From Tanypteryx hageni (taxonomy: Eukaryota; Arthropoda; Insecta; Odonata; Petaluridae), in contig CM054114.1 of NCBI GenBank assembly GCA_028673005.1, positions 125,269,307-125,333,306 on the forward strand: DNA of 64,000 bases, read 5' to 3'. Both the position numbers and the translations under genes were made by a program. The stretch's first letter is position 1; every line of letters starts with the position of its first letter. Shown here piece by piece: positions 1 through 12,676 of the stretch. The notes beneath the pieces were generated by a model. It worked only from the letters and a program-made list of their open reading frames with translations, had not been told where the DNA came from and made no database searches.

Positions 1-836
1 TTGCTGTAGGAACCGTTCATCGATATGCTTCACCCATGTTACGAGAGGCGACAACGACTACGTCTTCCGCCATACTTGACGAGACGATGCCGGGGGATTC
101 ACAGAGAGCCGCTCCAGCCCCAAACCCGGGTGCACCTGCCGCTCGAAGACTTTTAAAAACTTCTCAGATGCACCTGTGCACCTCGCGGGTGCCGCCCTAC
201 TCCCAGCTGCAGCTGTCGTCTAGACTAATTATCGGGCTATCTCGGAGATGTAGGAGAAACTTTCATCACCCAAAGATATATACCCCTTCTCGTTAAAACG
301 GTTGAAGAATATTGAAGAATAAAAGCAACCGTTGAACTACGAAGGTTCGAGCTATGACAGTTTTCTCTCTCGGTAAATTGTAGCAATCCGAGAGGCTCCT
401 TGCAGATCCAAGTTGGATGGAGTAATTTATGCCCCTTCAAATAACTTTTATATGTAATTCATTTTGGCAATCTGCATATTTGTGCTCTTGTATTCAAATC
501 CCAAAGAATGTCGAATAACTCGAAAAAGGCTGCACCTATTTTACCCATTCTTTCAGTTTTAAATAGATTGACACCTAAGGAGGCTTATGAGAAAATCGCC
601 GTGTATTAACAAGAGAGGAGAGATGCACACATCATGCGTGCATAAATGCGAAGCAGATGCGTTCTATACGATTTGTGCATTCATGTCAAAAAAGATTAAT
701 ATTAATGGCTTAGTATAATGCCCAAGAACTGAAAAATGACATGGCAGTAGTGATGCCAAGTAAATATAAAATTTTTGATTCACCAATTTATTTCCTAATC
801 ATTTGTAATTAATAAAACAATCGACAATTATTTAAA
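1..836. other. Non-coding or unassigned left edge
   Basis: An 86-codon frame at 36-296 is proline- and alanine-containing but has no recognised domain or splice partner. It could be part of an exon cut by the window edge. Nothing else stands out. Confidence 0.25.
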
Positions 837-905
837 ACTAGCTTATTTTACCCTGGCTTTGCTCGGGGAAGTTTAAGTTAAAGTTAAGTTAAGTTTAAGT
901 TAGAA
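837..905 (+). repeat. ACTAGCT/GCTTTGCTCGGG repeat end
   Basis: It begins AACTAGCTTATTTTACCC, continues with GGCTTTGCTCGGGGAAG and runs into an AAGTT-type tandem stretch at 868-902. It is the plus-strand partner of the end at 39.95 kb. Confidence 0.45.
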
Positions 906-1880
906 TTAGAAATATTTAAATAGCAGGTCATATTAACCAGTCATAAAGAAAATGCTTTATGACCACGAATATTGTCAATAACCACTATAGCTATTTAATT
1001 TTAGCTCTACGGACAGTGATGATTTCCTCGTAGCTTTTATAGGAGGCCTTAACATATCGCAAATATACATTGCAACTTCTTTATTAAGCCTAAATATTGA
1101 ATGAAAATCTTCCTCGGGCTAATGGAATGCGTTTTGCCGGTCACGGAGAAATCACTTCCTCCTTAAATCCTCCTTTCCTCTGCAGCGGCTCCCACAAGTA
1201 AATGCAAACGTCTGTACGCGGTCATTTACACTAACCCGAATAAATATTTATTGTTAGGTATTTAACGCCACCTCATTGTTCATCGTTTACGCGTTCGATG
1301 ATAATTTATCATAGCAATAATGTCGTTATTAGCGATAATTTTCAAGACTCGTTCATATTGACGTACGAATAAAACTCGTCGGTTGACGTAATCCTAAAGA
1401 CAACAATTTATCGGTAATGAATAACGAAAATTTCAAGACTTGTCTCCCTGAATCTCGCAAAGATGTGAAATGGAGTGGTCCAACGAAAAGGTGCTTGGAT
1501 TAATAGGAGCGTACCATGCTTATACTATTTTATGGGTTGCATCTGGGGGAGACTACAAAAATAAGATAAAAAGAAGAGACGCGTGGGAGCTGTGCCTTTC
1601 GGACAAGAAGAAGGAAAGAAGGTACATAATTTAAAAGGGCAATTTCAAAGAGAAAGAGCCTAACTAGGGAAGAGGAAGAAGAGAATCCAATTGGTGTGCT
1701 TTCGAGCAAATAAAATATTTTCTGTCGTCTAACAACTCCCAAAAGACAACGGACACAATGAGCAATTCTTCGTGCGACATATTAATACATAAAAAACAAT
1801 TAAAAACTTAACCTATATATGAGTGCCTCCTCACAACTCGTAACACCAAATACATGCAGTTTCTAGAGTGGACAGGAAGC

Positions 1881-3138
1881 GTTACGTAACATATTGTTAC
1901 GTAACATAGTTACAGGAAAGGTAGGTCATGTGATACTCAGGTCGGTCTTTTTGTGAATTGTATACTGAGAAGCGGAGAAAAGAATACGCAGGTCGATGCC
2001 ATATTCTTAGATTTTAGGAAAGCCTTTGATAAGGTACCTCACAGGAAGTTAATAACGAAATTAGAAACCTTAGGCGTTAATTCTAAAATCGTTAGTTGGA
2101 TCCGTGAATTTTTAAATCATAGGAAGCTGAAGGTGGTTATAGATGGGAAATCCTCGAACTTATTGTTAGTTTAGATTGTCTCTGACGTTCCAAATTGGTC
2201 GGTTATTATTTCTAATTTATATAAACGATATCAGCTCAGTAGTCAGAAGTAAAATTATGCTTTTCGCGGACGACACCGTCATCTATAGAGAAATAAGCAA
2301 TCCGGAAGACCACCAGTATCTCCAAAATGACCTAGAAGCTATTTCTGCATGGTGTAAGGAATGGCAGTTAGAGATCAACCAAAAGAAAAGCTGAGTCATC
2401 AACTTCTGGAGAACCAAGAGTATCTCGTTGGATAATAATTATACGTTAGACGGAGTAGATATTCCAGTTTCAGACTCGATTAAATATCTCGGAGTCACGA
2501 TCCATCGTGATCTCTCGTGGGACACCTACATTTGCCAATTGATAGGTGCCGCTAACAAAAAGCTGGCCTTTATAGGGAAAATATTTCGAAATAGCTCCGA
2601 AAAAGTGAAAGAATTATGTTATTTATCCTTGGTTCGACCGCAGGTCGAATATGCTTCAGCTGTGTGGGATCCCTACGAAAAGGGACTCACTAACGAGATA
2701 GAAAAGGTTCAGCGCAGGGCAGCTAGATTTGTAAAGAGGAATTACGATAGTAAACAAAGCGTAACATCATTAATAGAAAATCTGAAATAGACATCGATAG
2801 AGGAACGTAGACTGCAGTCTAGATTTAAACTACTGGAAAAATTTATGTCGGAGGGACTATCGAATGAGGTAGTAGGACTTATTAGAAGCCTGACGTATCT
2901 CGGAAGGCAGGACAGTGAGGATAAAATTCGCGAGATCGACTGTAGAACGGAGCGATATAGAGGATCGTTTTTCCCTAGGACGATAAGAGAACATAATAGG
3001 AAAAGATAATGTAGGAAAACTATGGACACTTGGTGCACTGCACCCCCTGCCATCCACCAAAAAGGTGACTTGCAGGGTATAATGCAGATGTAACTGTAAC
3101 TTGTTACTATAACAGGTTACGCTATGTTACGTAACATT
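1881..3138. repeat. Inverted repeat bracketing the reverse transcriptase relic
   Basis: GTTACGTAACATAG followed by TTACAGG at 1896-1916 is matched in reverse complement at 3114-3135, where CAGGTTACG leads into CTATGTTACGTAAC. A second copy of the palindrome GTTACGTAAC lies at 1881. The retrotransposon fragment fills the space between. The arms could be the ends of a foldback or DNA element that was invaded by the retrotransposon. Confidence 0.5.
1950..3090 (+). pseudogene. Decayed CR1/jockey-like non-LTR retrotransposon, reverse transcriptase part
   Basis: Three frames together cover most of a reverse transcriptase. Frame one has the palm motif FLDFRKAFDKVPH. After a frameshift and loss of most of the GVPQGSVLGP-type motif near 2170-2200, frame two has LLFLIYINDI and the catalytic FADDTVIY. 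Frame three (from about 2428) has the thumb region (YLGVTIHRDLSW, LVRPQVEYASAVWDPY) and the C-terminal VQRRAARFV and FFPRTIRE signatures. Stops at 2392, 2788 and 3007 break the frames. The upstream endonuclease is absent, so the copy is 5' truncated. The 3' end carries TGCACCCCCTGCCA, shared with the copy at 33.2 kb. It is clearly not functional. Confidence 0.88.
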
Positions 3139-3355
3139 TGCGTAGCATTAGAGAAGGACGGGAGGAAAGAGATAAAGAGGGAGACGGGGAAAAAGAGGGA
3201 GAGCTATGGATTGGGATAGGAGGGAATGAGGGAGGGGGGAGGTGGGAGATAAAACGGCAGAGAGAGAGGGGGAAGGAAAGAGAGAGAAGGAAAGAGAGAG
3301 GAAGGGAGGAAGACAGAGGGAGGGAGAGAGGGACGGCGAGGGCGAGGGAGGGAAT
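3138..3355. repeat. GA-rich purine tract
   Basis: About 215 bases of A and G with few pyrimidines on the plus strand, starting just past the inverted repeat of the retrotransposon relic. The open frames in it are products of base composition. Confidence 0.85.
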
Positions 3356-4049
3356 ATTATTATTTTTTTTTGGCAAAGGGCTCATCACTGGAAAATACAA
3401 GAATGAGAAAGAAATTCTCCCGAATCTCTATTTTGGAAAATTTTATACCAGCTCTTACTCAATAATTACATCTGTTATTATTCATTTCTAAGTTTTCCGT
3501 TGAATTTCAACCGGAAATTCCACCATAAAAATAAACTAATTTTGTGATTATCAATAATAATGAGTTACGATGCATGATTTCAGTAGGATTACCATTTTAC
3601 GACGGGTTTCAGCCATATAGTAACTGACACTCGGCATATGACGGACAATACACTAGTAGTAGTAATATAACCTTTATGTTCCTTTCATTACTTCTTCGTA
3701 GATTACCCATTTCTTTTCACTTACAAACGCTGTATATACGTAAAGGAAATAGACGTATTTACGTTTATTTCTTCGTCGTAGATAATCCATTTCCCTTCAT
3801 TTACCAAGTGTTGCGTGCGCACTAAATAAAATTGAACTAACTAGGTATTTACAGCAGATATTGTTTACTTCAGTTGCCACGAAGATTGTTTTCGTTGACA
3901 ACAATTAAAAAACACGGGAAAAAATTTCTAAGTTCAAAGTTAATTATGACTTTCTCGTTTGATTTTCTTGAAATTGGCCACTCCTTCGATAAAAATGTAC
4001 CGAACAAAACAGATACTATTTGAGTAGTTCTGCAACTTTTCGTTGACGA

Positions 4050-4745
4050 CTTTTTATGCGTTCTTTGCACGAAGTGAACGCATATAGGGGAGGTCGTTTC
4101 CGTCCGTCCTCCCGCATGTTAAAACTCTGGAACCGCTGGACGAATTTTGATGAAATTTGGTAAAATCGACCGCTTCCCATTTTGGTTAAAATCGAACAAT
4201 AATTACAATCACTTTTCATGAAAACCTACATGTAGTTTACAATGTTCCTTTGTTTCAATTTGGGAATTGCTGGATGTATTTGAATGAAATTTGGTATCGG
4301 GGAGTTTTGGTGAAATTGGTCGACCGATTCCAATTACGGTTAAAATCGGACAATAATAACGACAACTTTACGTAAGGACTTACATGTATTTTACAACACA
4401 CCTCGCTAGCTTCTTGTTAAATACTTATCTGTGCGAAAAATATTGATAACATTGTGAAATCTCAAAGAACGCATTGGAAACTCTGTGTACTCCGACATGG
4501 AGTACACCTTTCCAAACTTGTTTATTTTACGAGATATAAAGAAAAGTTCACTCTTTTCACCAGTGAAGCGGCACTCCCGATTAGGCTACGTGAACCATTT
4601 GTATAATTTATTTTGTCCTAAATACCAAATTTATTTAATATCCGCCTAGTAGTTTCGGAGATGAAACTAGTGGACGGACAGACAGACGGACACGACCTGA
4701 CCGTAAGGCGTTCTTTTTTACTTTTTATAAAGAACGACTGAAAAT
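4050..4745. repeat. Dispersed-repeat-like unit with imperfect internal duplication
   Basis: Two related modules of about 130 bp lie at 4126-4255 and 4266-4400; both contain TGAAATTTGGTA and GGTTAAAATCG. The unit ends near 4680 with GGACAGACAGACGGACAC. CGTTCTTT occurs at both edges. This combination is usual in arthropod interspersed repeats, but I cannot name the family. Confidence 0.45.
4485..4507. other. Perfect 9-bp hairpin
   Basis: GTGTACTCC, a five-base loop GACAT, then GGAGTACAC. The stem is perfect. It lies within the repeat-like unit at 4050-4745 and may be a structured part of that element. Confidence 0.6.
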
Positions 4746-5284
4746 TCCCGAGTTCGTTTTTTCCCCCATTTGTTTAACATGGGAATTGGTGGAGCATATT
4801 TTTGAATTCCACTTTAAAATTAGTGAAAATAATCGCACAATCTTGGAACTTGTAATAAGGAACGAAATAATAATATAAATTCATTTTCCTACCGTTGATT
4901 ATAAAATACATGTCAATTTGATGCTCAGACGTCTTTAGAAGACGAAAATTTTACGATTCTTTATGAGAAAATCGTTCGTCGTCAGGATTAACCCCATTGT
5001 TACCGATTTAAGAAAATTGCGTACATTGCAATGGAAAAGGAGAAATATTTCGTAAATTTACAACTGTGATCTCCAACACTAAGGTTCAAGTGAACAAATT
5101 ATGAATACATAAATATGGAATTAAGATGCTCTATTTAAAATGAGATTATATTATTATAAAATTACTAGTATATTGCCCGTCAACAATGACGGGTTCAAAC
5201 TAATAAATACAGAAAAAGATGAATAGAATAGAATAATAACTTAATCAATTTTTCTTTAAAATAGTTTAAATTATATGATAGATG

Positions 5285-5400
5285 GTCAGTTTTTTTAATT
5301 GTAATTTCCAAAAGATTAAAAGCCTGCACGTCTAATATTCTATTTTTACGTGTTACCTTATGAGAAATAAAAATAATTCCCTGTAATCGAACGCGGGTCG
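5285..5400 (+). repeat. Dispersed repeat module, copy C (partial)
   Basis: GATGGTCAGTTTTT, GCCTGCACGTCTAATA, ACGTGTTACCTTATGAG and AATCGAACGCGGGTC match, in order, the modules at 15.1 and 34.8 kb. It lies inside the 5.2-6.8 kb TGCCCGTCA element. Confidence 0.55.
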
Positions 5401-6649
5401 TTTGTCTAAATATTTTTTGTTAATCACTTTTAGTATGCAAATCAAGCATTTTTGGAGAATTTCTAACCATTATCGTTTACCGTTTTTGAGATATAAACGA
5501 TTTAAATGATTACCAACCGACATTGTCTATTATATTTCAATGTTTTTCATCTATTATTTTAGTGCATCGTGATTGGAATTCATGGTTGTAATTTTATTGA
5601 TTTATCTAAAGTAGAAAATAAAACTTTAAATTAAGTTATGAAGGTATGACGGTATTTTCTTGATAACTGCATAATCATAAAATGCCGATGTCGTAAATAA
5701 CTACGCTATTGAGTAAATGCCAGTTGAAATTTCATTAAATAATGAACGTAATATTCACAACTTTTTACGTTTTTCAATGCAATACACAATATCTATTACC
5801 ACTTTCAAACAAATTTTCCTAAATAGTGTGAATTAAAAAAGCTACTTACCGAGTTCTTTCGTCGTCAAGATAAACAAAACAAAAACTAATTAAAATATTA
5901 GCAGTCGTGTGTTTGTTCGCATTTCTTCCACGTCTTAGAAACAGCGCTGCAATAAATTATCACCAACCAACATTGCATATTATATATTATAATATCATTA
6001 TAAATGAATATTTTTGTGACTTCATTTTCAACTGCTATTATAATTAGTTTCAGCTTTATGCGAATATGCATAATATGTATTTTCAACACCTTTGTAACTT
6101 GCTATTATAATAATCATTAATAGAATATTTTATAAAGAAATTAAAAACGAAGATTCATTTAAAACAAATTTATGACGATAACACTCGTTTACATCGTGCC
6201 TGTCCAATTAAATTCTATGCTTGGAATATTTCTGTTGCCTGACTGATTCTTTGATTGTGGTACGTGCATGATTAGTGGTTTTCTTTATTAATAACTTTAA
6301 TATTAACTTAGAAATGTATTAATTCTTTATAAAATATTCTTACAAAAAAGGATTTTTTTAGTCATTATTATTCGTTAAACAGTTTTTCCTTTAAAATCTC
6401 TTCAGCATTTGGAAGGGGAAATTAAGCAATTTGTGGCCGAAATTGTTCTCGAGAATAAAGGTCATTTTCGGTTAAGGGATGTGAAAGACACTATGAGGAT
6501 CCCTGATGGAAGAGGCACTAATAAAATCTACAGTAGAAAGGTTTTACGTAATTTTATCGCTTAAACCGAGAGGATATTCTTTAATCTCTATAGAAACAAT
6601 GGGTCACGCTTGTAATTCCGAATCGCTGAGATATATAGCTACAGATTCA

Positions 6650-6745
6650 AGGAGAGAGAGAAAGAGGAGAATGAGAGAGAGAGAGAGGGAGGAAGAAAGT
6701 GGGAGATGAATGGGAGTAGGGAGGCAGATTGAGAAAGAGGAAGCG
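6650..6745. repeat. Short GA-rich tract
   Basis: GAGA-type simple sequence near the right end of the 5.2-6.8 kb element. Confidence 0.7.
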
Positions 6746-7963
6746 TTTTAATTTTAATTGAATACTTCATTCATGCATACCGTGATTTTTGACGGGCAAT
6801 AACACTACCGTGATAATGTCTTGGACAATGAACACTTAAATTATTATAAAGTTTATTATAATTTGTTGCTTAGAGTAGGGGAAGTCCTTCACAAAGGGAA
6901 GGATTTATCTACGAATCCAATATATTCACAAGAAAACTCTTGTAACGATGACTGCGGCAATACACCTATCTATCGTCTACCTACAGCTGACAGAAGCTGC
7001 TTTGTAACTGAATTGAAGCTCTGGTGTCGACAACAGTAGGGCATTCATTATCTATATTTCTCGAAATTAATCCATTTGTCGGTTCATCTATATAGGAGAT
7101 AGCAAATCATAAAAAAATGATTTTGGGAACATTTTAAGGACTCTGAACAGGACCTAGACTAATCATTTTTCGGTCAAATTTCAAATCGAAATCACTCATT
7201 AATTTTTCTTTGCGGCATGACTCCCAAGAAGGAAGAAAATTTAAGGTTTTAGGCGATATTGTCTTTTTGGGTAGCAAGGACAATGTATTTTAGTTATTTT
7301 TGTTTTCGCCGATATTTTTTCTGGAGCGATCCGATCGTTAAATGACTTACAATCCGTAAATAATATTTTCATGATGAAATGGCGCTGGTATACACCGATT
7401 TCTTTGGCTGCTCATAGAAACTTGCACATATTTTGCACGTGCGTGAGACGCTATAATTCCTGCAATGCAATAAAAAGAAAAAGAGATTCACTCATTCTCC
7501 GGTGATAACGTTATTCTCGAATCATTGACAACTATTTCTGGAAGCTACGGCGTGTTTCAAGCGTTGAAATAATTATTCTTTAACCGTAAATTACAATGTT
7601 TAGGTATTCACAAAAAAGGAGATGAAGGGAAATAAGGGATAAGGTAATACAGACAAAAACACTAAAAATAAGGAAAAAAATCTCAAAAATCTAGAAGGAA
7701 CAAAAATAATTAAAGATTAAGTAAATACATGGGTAAATAAATCAAATTAATAAACAAATACATACGTAAACAAACAAATAAATAAACACATAAATAAAGA
7801 GAACCATAAATGAATAAATACTTTTTAAGATGCGAGATGTTTCATGGTTTAAAAATTTAATAAATGTTGGATTCGAGTCTTTAGCGTCTCCACCCTATTT
7901 TCACGTAACCATCAAAGCAATTAATTTATTAAGATTCCAAGTACGATCCATTAAAAAAACACG

Positions 7964-8064
7964 GAGAAACTCGAGAAAAATCACAACAAAGCCCCTTTTA
8001 ACGACCCGCAATAAAAGGTAGAAACGCGAGAAAAATCGTAACAAAGCCACAGTTAACGATCCGC
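7964..8064. repeat. Two-copy tandem repeat, 55-bp period
   Basis: GAGAAACTCGAGAAAAATC at 7964 is repeated as TAGAAACGCGAGAAAAATC at 8019, each followed by ACAAAGCC and ending in ACGA(C/T)CCGC. The copies differ at several positions. Confidence 0.65.
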
Positions 8065-8157
8065 GTCTCTCTCAAACGATCCGAGAGGGACGCGAAAACA
8101 ACCTTTTCCAAAAGTCTTATTAAAATCGTTTCTTTTAAATCCTTTTTTAAAAAGAAT

Positions 8158-8830
8158 ATGATAGCTCACCCACTATGGCGTCAAGGTCACACTCTCATTC
8201 TTTCTCTCTCTCTCTCTCCGGGGACCTATTCGAAGGCCCTCATAATTCATCTCCGCGTCGCCGTCAATACGGTAAATCAAACCGTGGATGAATTGCCCCC
8301 ACACGGGGAGGGCGTTTTTGTTCCTACCAACCGACCGACAGACACGCCGAGTCCATAAATCATGGTATCATCAAAAGAGATGCGTGGTACGGAAACCTAT
8401 CCTTTTCCTCGCCTCCTCCGAAGAATCTTCAATGAGTTCTCGCATCCGCCATGTTGCAATCCCATTTACATCGCGGATTGCATTTTAATCGCAATCTCTC
8501 TCTCTCTCTCTCTGTGCAAGGAATGCGAGACTGTGAGACGATAAGAGGCCGCGCCTGTTCCCTCCATGTCGAACTCGATCTCTCCTCCTCCTCTTTTTTT
8601 AATTTCTCAATCTCTCGACTCCATTTAAGGATCCTTTCGGTGGGCATCGGAGGTGCGGTTGATTCATTTCTCGTGTGCGTGCCAAAATATATAAAAAATG
8701 GGTGTAAAAATGGAGGGCGGAGCGAAGAGAATTTTTTAAGCGCGCGACAGCCTCACGCGCGGATGAAGTGCCAAGGTTTTTTTAATGGACGATAATGCGT
8801 TAATTGTTACGCATGATATTAAATATACGC
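8158..8830. other. GC-richer unique-looking stretch with CT microsatellites
   Basis: Less AT-rich than its surroundings, with short CT runs near 8200 and 8499. Several short frames overlap on both strands, and none has a recognisable domain or splice structure. It could be regulatory or exonic; the sequence alone does not decide. Confidence 0.3.
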
Positions 8831-10585
8831 GAGTGGTTTGGACGGGTCGAACGTCAACCGAATCGCTACTTGCTCCCTACTGAATTAAAATTTAGGGCGA
8901 ATGGAATTATGAAAATTAAACGAGCGTTTCATTCGAGTAATAATGGCTCGTGTGATCGTTAGTGATGATTATTTCTCCTAGGGAATAATGTACAAATTGT
9001 TTTCCTGGCAAAACGGTGTTCAACTGTAGCATAACCAAAGTTATTTAAAAAAAAGTTTTATATTTATCAGTTCAATAAAGGCTCTGGATTTAATCTGGAT
9101 TTTCTGTGCGGAGCTGCATCATGGTAAACACCGGTTGCAAAGCGATAATTTTAATAATATTGCAGGGGTTTGGTTTAGCTAAAAGTGATTAGTTTAAGGT
9201 TAGAAGTGCATCCATTGCTGAATGAGAACGTATCCAAGACTTTATAAAACCAGTTATCCATACGAACTTATAACAAGGTAGAAATGAACAATTTCAGAAA
9301 TTAATCAAATATATGTTATTGTGAATTTCCTTAACTAGATAATTTGTCAAGTTAAAATGTTGTGCCTACATTTAGAAAATGAAGATTGAAAGATTTCAAT
9401 AACCAAAATTATAAAATGAAAACGAATCATTTTCTCCAGAGTAGTCAAAAACACTGAAAAAGTAATAAATTATTATAGAGGGTAATGCAGAATAAGTCAT
9501 TCAACCAGGCATGAAAAAATCTCCTATATCTAAAAGTATGGCAGTATTCTGGTGCTAGCTCATTTCTATTCCTGAAGGAATATTTTTACCTTACATCGTA
9601 CCTTTATTTCCATAAATGTTTAATTGCAGTTTTGTTGTTATCATTACGAAAACATTGTCTTTAGACCAATAAAACTTAACATTAATAGTTAAACATGGTA
9701 GATCGAAACATTCGATGGATAAAAAAAATGTTTTCAATAATTCATTTTTATTAGTAATCTCCTAATCGGGTTTTCTTGACGAAAGGTAAAAACCGGTAAT
9801 TTATTTGATCAGATTCCATACTCGATGCTTGAGAGCAACGATAAACTTGTTTTCCTTACTTATATAAATTTTACGTAGATACGTTTTACATAACTCACCT
9901 CGTTTAATTCTGGAATTTAATAAAACAAGCATAATATTCTACTGGTAATTCTATGATCGTTGCGTTAGTTGGAAACGGTTTGGACACGGCTTTTAGAGTA
10001 TAGAGCAACGTTTGAGGAAATATGATTCTCGGTGATAAAAACAAACTACACTTCCAAGGCTTCAATTAACATTATCTTTTTTCTTTTATTTTGAACGAGA
10101 GTAATGATATCCTGCAGTTGTGCAAAATTTTCATGACCTCGAAAATGTTAGAAAGACGACGGGCTTTTAGCGTAATTATGCCATGAAATTATACCGGCTA
10201 GTTTTTGAGGTTTTTTTTGCATTAAAACGATATATTTCGGCGAATTCGCCTAAAATTTTACATTCATAAATACCATACGAGTCGTCATAAAAGGTACAGA
10301 TACTAGCGAGGTCATCGAGATCAAAAAGTGAGAGCGTGTTTTTTATAAAGAAATTCCCCCCTCGATGCATACCGATAAATCCGAGCACGATGCCTGTAAT
10401 ATAAAAATCTAACGGATCATGAGACGAGGGAGGAAAAAACGGAAAAAATAAACAACAGCTTCGACACGAAATCTATCTCATTAGCATATACGAACCGTCG
10501 ATATCGTTCCGTGAAAATCTTAAGAGGGATGGGATACAGATACATTGAACCTAGTCAGACGTTAATGAGCTGGTCAATTGGTCCT
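8831..10585. other. AT-rich non-coding stretch
   Basis: No recognisable gene, repeat end or tandem array was seen here on either strand. Confidence 0.4.
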
Positions 10586-10790
10586 ACCAGTCCATCCCCT
10601 CCCCCTATCACCTCTCCTCTCATCTCCCCCCTCTCACCTCCCTCCCAATCACCTCCCCTCTCACCCTCTCACCACCCCTCTCACCTCCCCTCTCACCTCC
10701 CCTCTCACCTCCCCACTCTCATCTCCCCCTCTCACCATCACCATATCACCTTCCCCCTCTCACCTCCCTTCTCCTCTCTCACATCCTGTT
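10586..10790. repeat. Pyrimidine tract with CACCTCCCCTCT units
   Basis: A C- and T-rich array of roughly 12-bp units with variable spacing. The two open frames of about 110 codons over it come from the composition. Confidence 0.85.
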
Positions 10791-11164
10791 GCGCAACATT
10801 CGATCCTCGAGGCATATTTCTCACACATACCATCGGCCATCGTTAACATACATTTCGAAAGGAAAATGAAGAGTTTCGAAGTCCGCCTTCAGTAATAAAA
10901 ATGTTCATCGACTCGAAAAGGGAAGATGGTCAATAACGACATACGTGATGAGGCACGTCCAGTAGGAGGTCCAGCGTTTAAAGAGTACACGGATAAAGTT
11001 ATATATAATTGTCTCTATGGCACTTAAACTTGAAATAATCGGCGTGAGGGTCAGGTGGTAGAGTCTTGCAAATTTGAGCAAATTTTATACGCGCCAATAC
11101 ATAGCATGTTGTGATTTTGGTGCAAGGATAAGGAAACTTATCGGCATTCTCCCTTGCTATACAC

Positions 11165-11630
11165 CAGAGGTGCTCAACTCAAAAGTCGACACTGGGCAAT
11201 ATCGACCTTGATTGGACCTAGGCGGGCCACTCTATGAAAGATTCGTACATAAAAAATTTAAGTACACTATTGCAAATTAAGTAATTACTGCAACAACTTT
11301 TACATGCAACTTTTATGCGACAAAAATGAGGTGACAAACAAATATAACTTACTCAATAGGAGATGTTGCACAGTTTTTCTCTCGTCATTTCACTTATATC
11401 CGGAGTAATGCTGGTAGTTGCTGTTCTTAGAATCTCTTAAACTCTGATCTGTCAGTGCTGAACGTAATGGAGATTTGTTTAATTTCACAAGAGAATGTTT
11501 GTTCACACCTGCGATAAATATCAATAACAAATTTTACTTGTATTTTTTACGGAAAAGGAAAGCACCAGCTGAGCTAAATCCTGCCGGGCCACACAAAATG
11601 TGTCGGCGGGCAGTATGTTGTGCATCCCTG
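11165..11630. mobile_element. hAT-type non-autonomous element, 466 bp
   Basis: The element starts CAGAGGTGCTCAAC and its reverse-complemented right end is CAGGGATGCACAAC. It is flanked by CTATACAC on the left and CTATGCAC on the right, an 8-bp target duplication with one difference, the size expected for hAT transposases. There is no transposase frame inside. Confidence 0.82.
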
Positions 11631-11639
11631 CTATGCACA

Positions 11640-11770
11640 TTCTCCTCTTTCGCCTCTCGCAATCCCGTTTTCCTCTCTCTTCCTCTCCCATTATTTCTCT
11701 ACTCTCCCTGTTTCTCTTCCTTGCTCTCTGGTTTTCCATTTTATCACCTCTCATCTCTCTCTCCTTAAAA
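11640..11770. repeat. CT-rich tract
   Basis: Pyrimidine-rich simple sequence just right of the hAT element. The overlapping frames on both strands are compositional. Confidence 0.75.
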
Positions 11771-12524
11771 AAGCTTATACCAATCCACTCTTTACTGTAT
11801 AGGCTATTTTCAGAGGCAACGTGCATTTTATCCATCTCTGCGATCTACAACTTAACGTGTTTTCCTGAGAAAAAACGAAACCTATAGCTTTTATTGATGG
11901 TAATTAACTACACATGAAACTTTTCCGACGGGGAAATTAAGATAGCGAATACGTTTCAGGATTCGTGACTGACTGCCATATTGTCTCACTTTTCTATTTT
12001 TGTGGAAATTTAATTATGCAAATAAAAAACGCAAAGGTGTTGTTTCGAGAAGATTTTTTCTTCGTCGGCTGTTAATTTTTAAAAATCTACTCTAGAATGT
12101 TTTTCGGAAATGGATTTCTCAAACCGGAAGGGGATACGATTACATCCGTGTCCCAAATTAATATTGTATTGCGTGTTGGTCTAATGCTTGGTTTATTTCT
12201 CTTGGAAATAGCACGTTTTATTGGACAGAAATCTCAAGCACTAATTTCCGCAATTTGTTCATTTAATTGACTCCTTCAATTGGTATTCCAAGAAAAAATC
12301 ATGCTGGAACAAATAATGTATGTATTCTTTAGAAAATCATAGATGATTAATAGGTCAGTTATTCTCTGACATCCTGTTGATAAGAGATGCAAAGGACCAT
12401 ATTTGGAAATATTTAATAAAAATTGTGAATACATTAGGCCCTTGATGTAATTAAAAAAATAAGTTTCTAGTTCAACATATCTAAAAGCAAATTGTTAAAC
12501 TATGCCTTTCCTGCATCAAAAAAG

Positions 12525-12676
12525 ATAATGAAAACCAGGTGAACAGTTTAGCTACATACCAGCCGTCATTAGTGATGATTCTAAAAGAGTCTACCATCGG
12601 CTAATTACCGATCACGACGGCTTCTTCGTAGCAGAAATTCGTACCTGGTTTACCCAAGCATTTTTATGGCCGTTGG
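12525..12676. repeat. Foldback repeat family, copy 1
   Basis: The left arm holds AAACCAGGTG and AGCCGTCATTAGTGAT. The right arm holds their imperfect reverse complement, with ATCACGACGGC, TACCTGGTTT and ATTTTTATGGCCGTTGG. It shares the pattern 'GCCGTC..., CGTAGC, CTGGTTT, ATGGC..TTGG' with six other copies in the window. Confidence 0.6.

Larger units (their letters stand above)
5166..6807. mobile_element. 1.6 kb element with TGCCCGTCA inverted ends
   Basis: The left end reads TAGTATATTGCCCGTCA, then ACAATGACGG. The reverse complement of the right end reads TAGTGTTATTGCCCGTCA, then AAAATCACGG. The interior is AT-rich and has no convincing protein frame. A stretch at 5285-5400 belongs to a repeat module also seen at 15.1 and 34.8 kb. 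A related left end is at 34425. It is most likely a non-autonomous element; no clean target duplication was seen. Confidence 0.55.
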
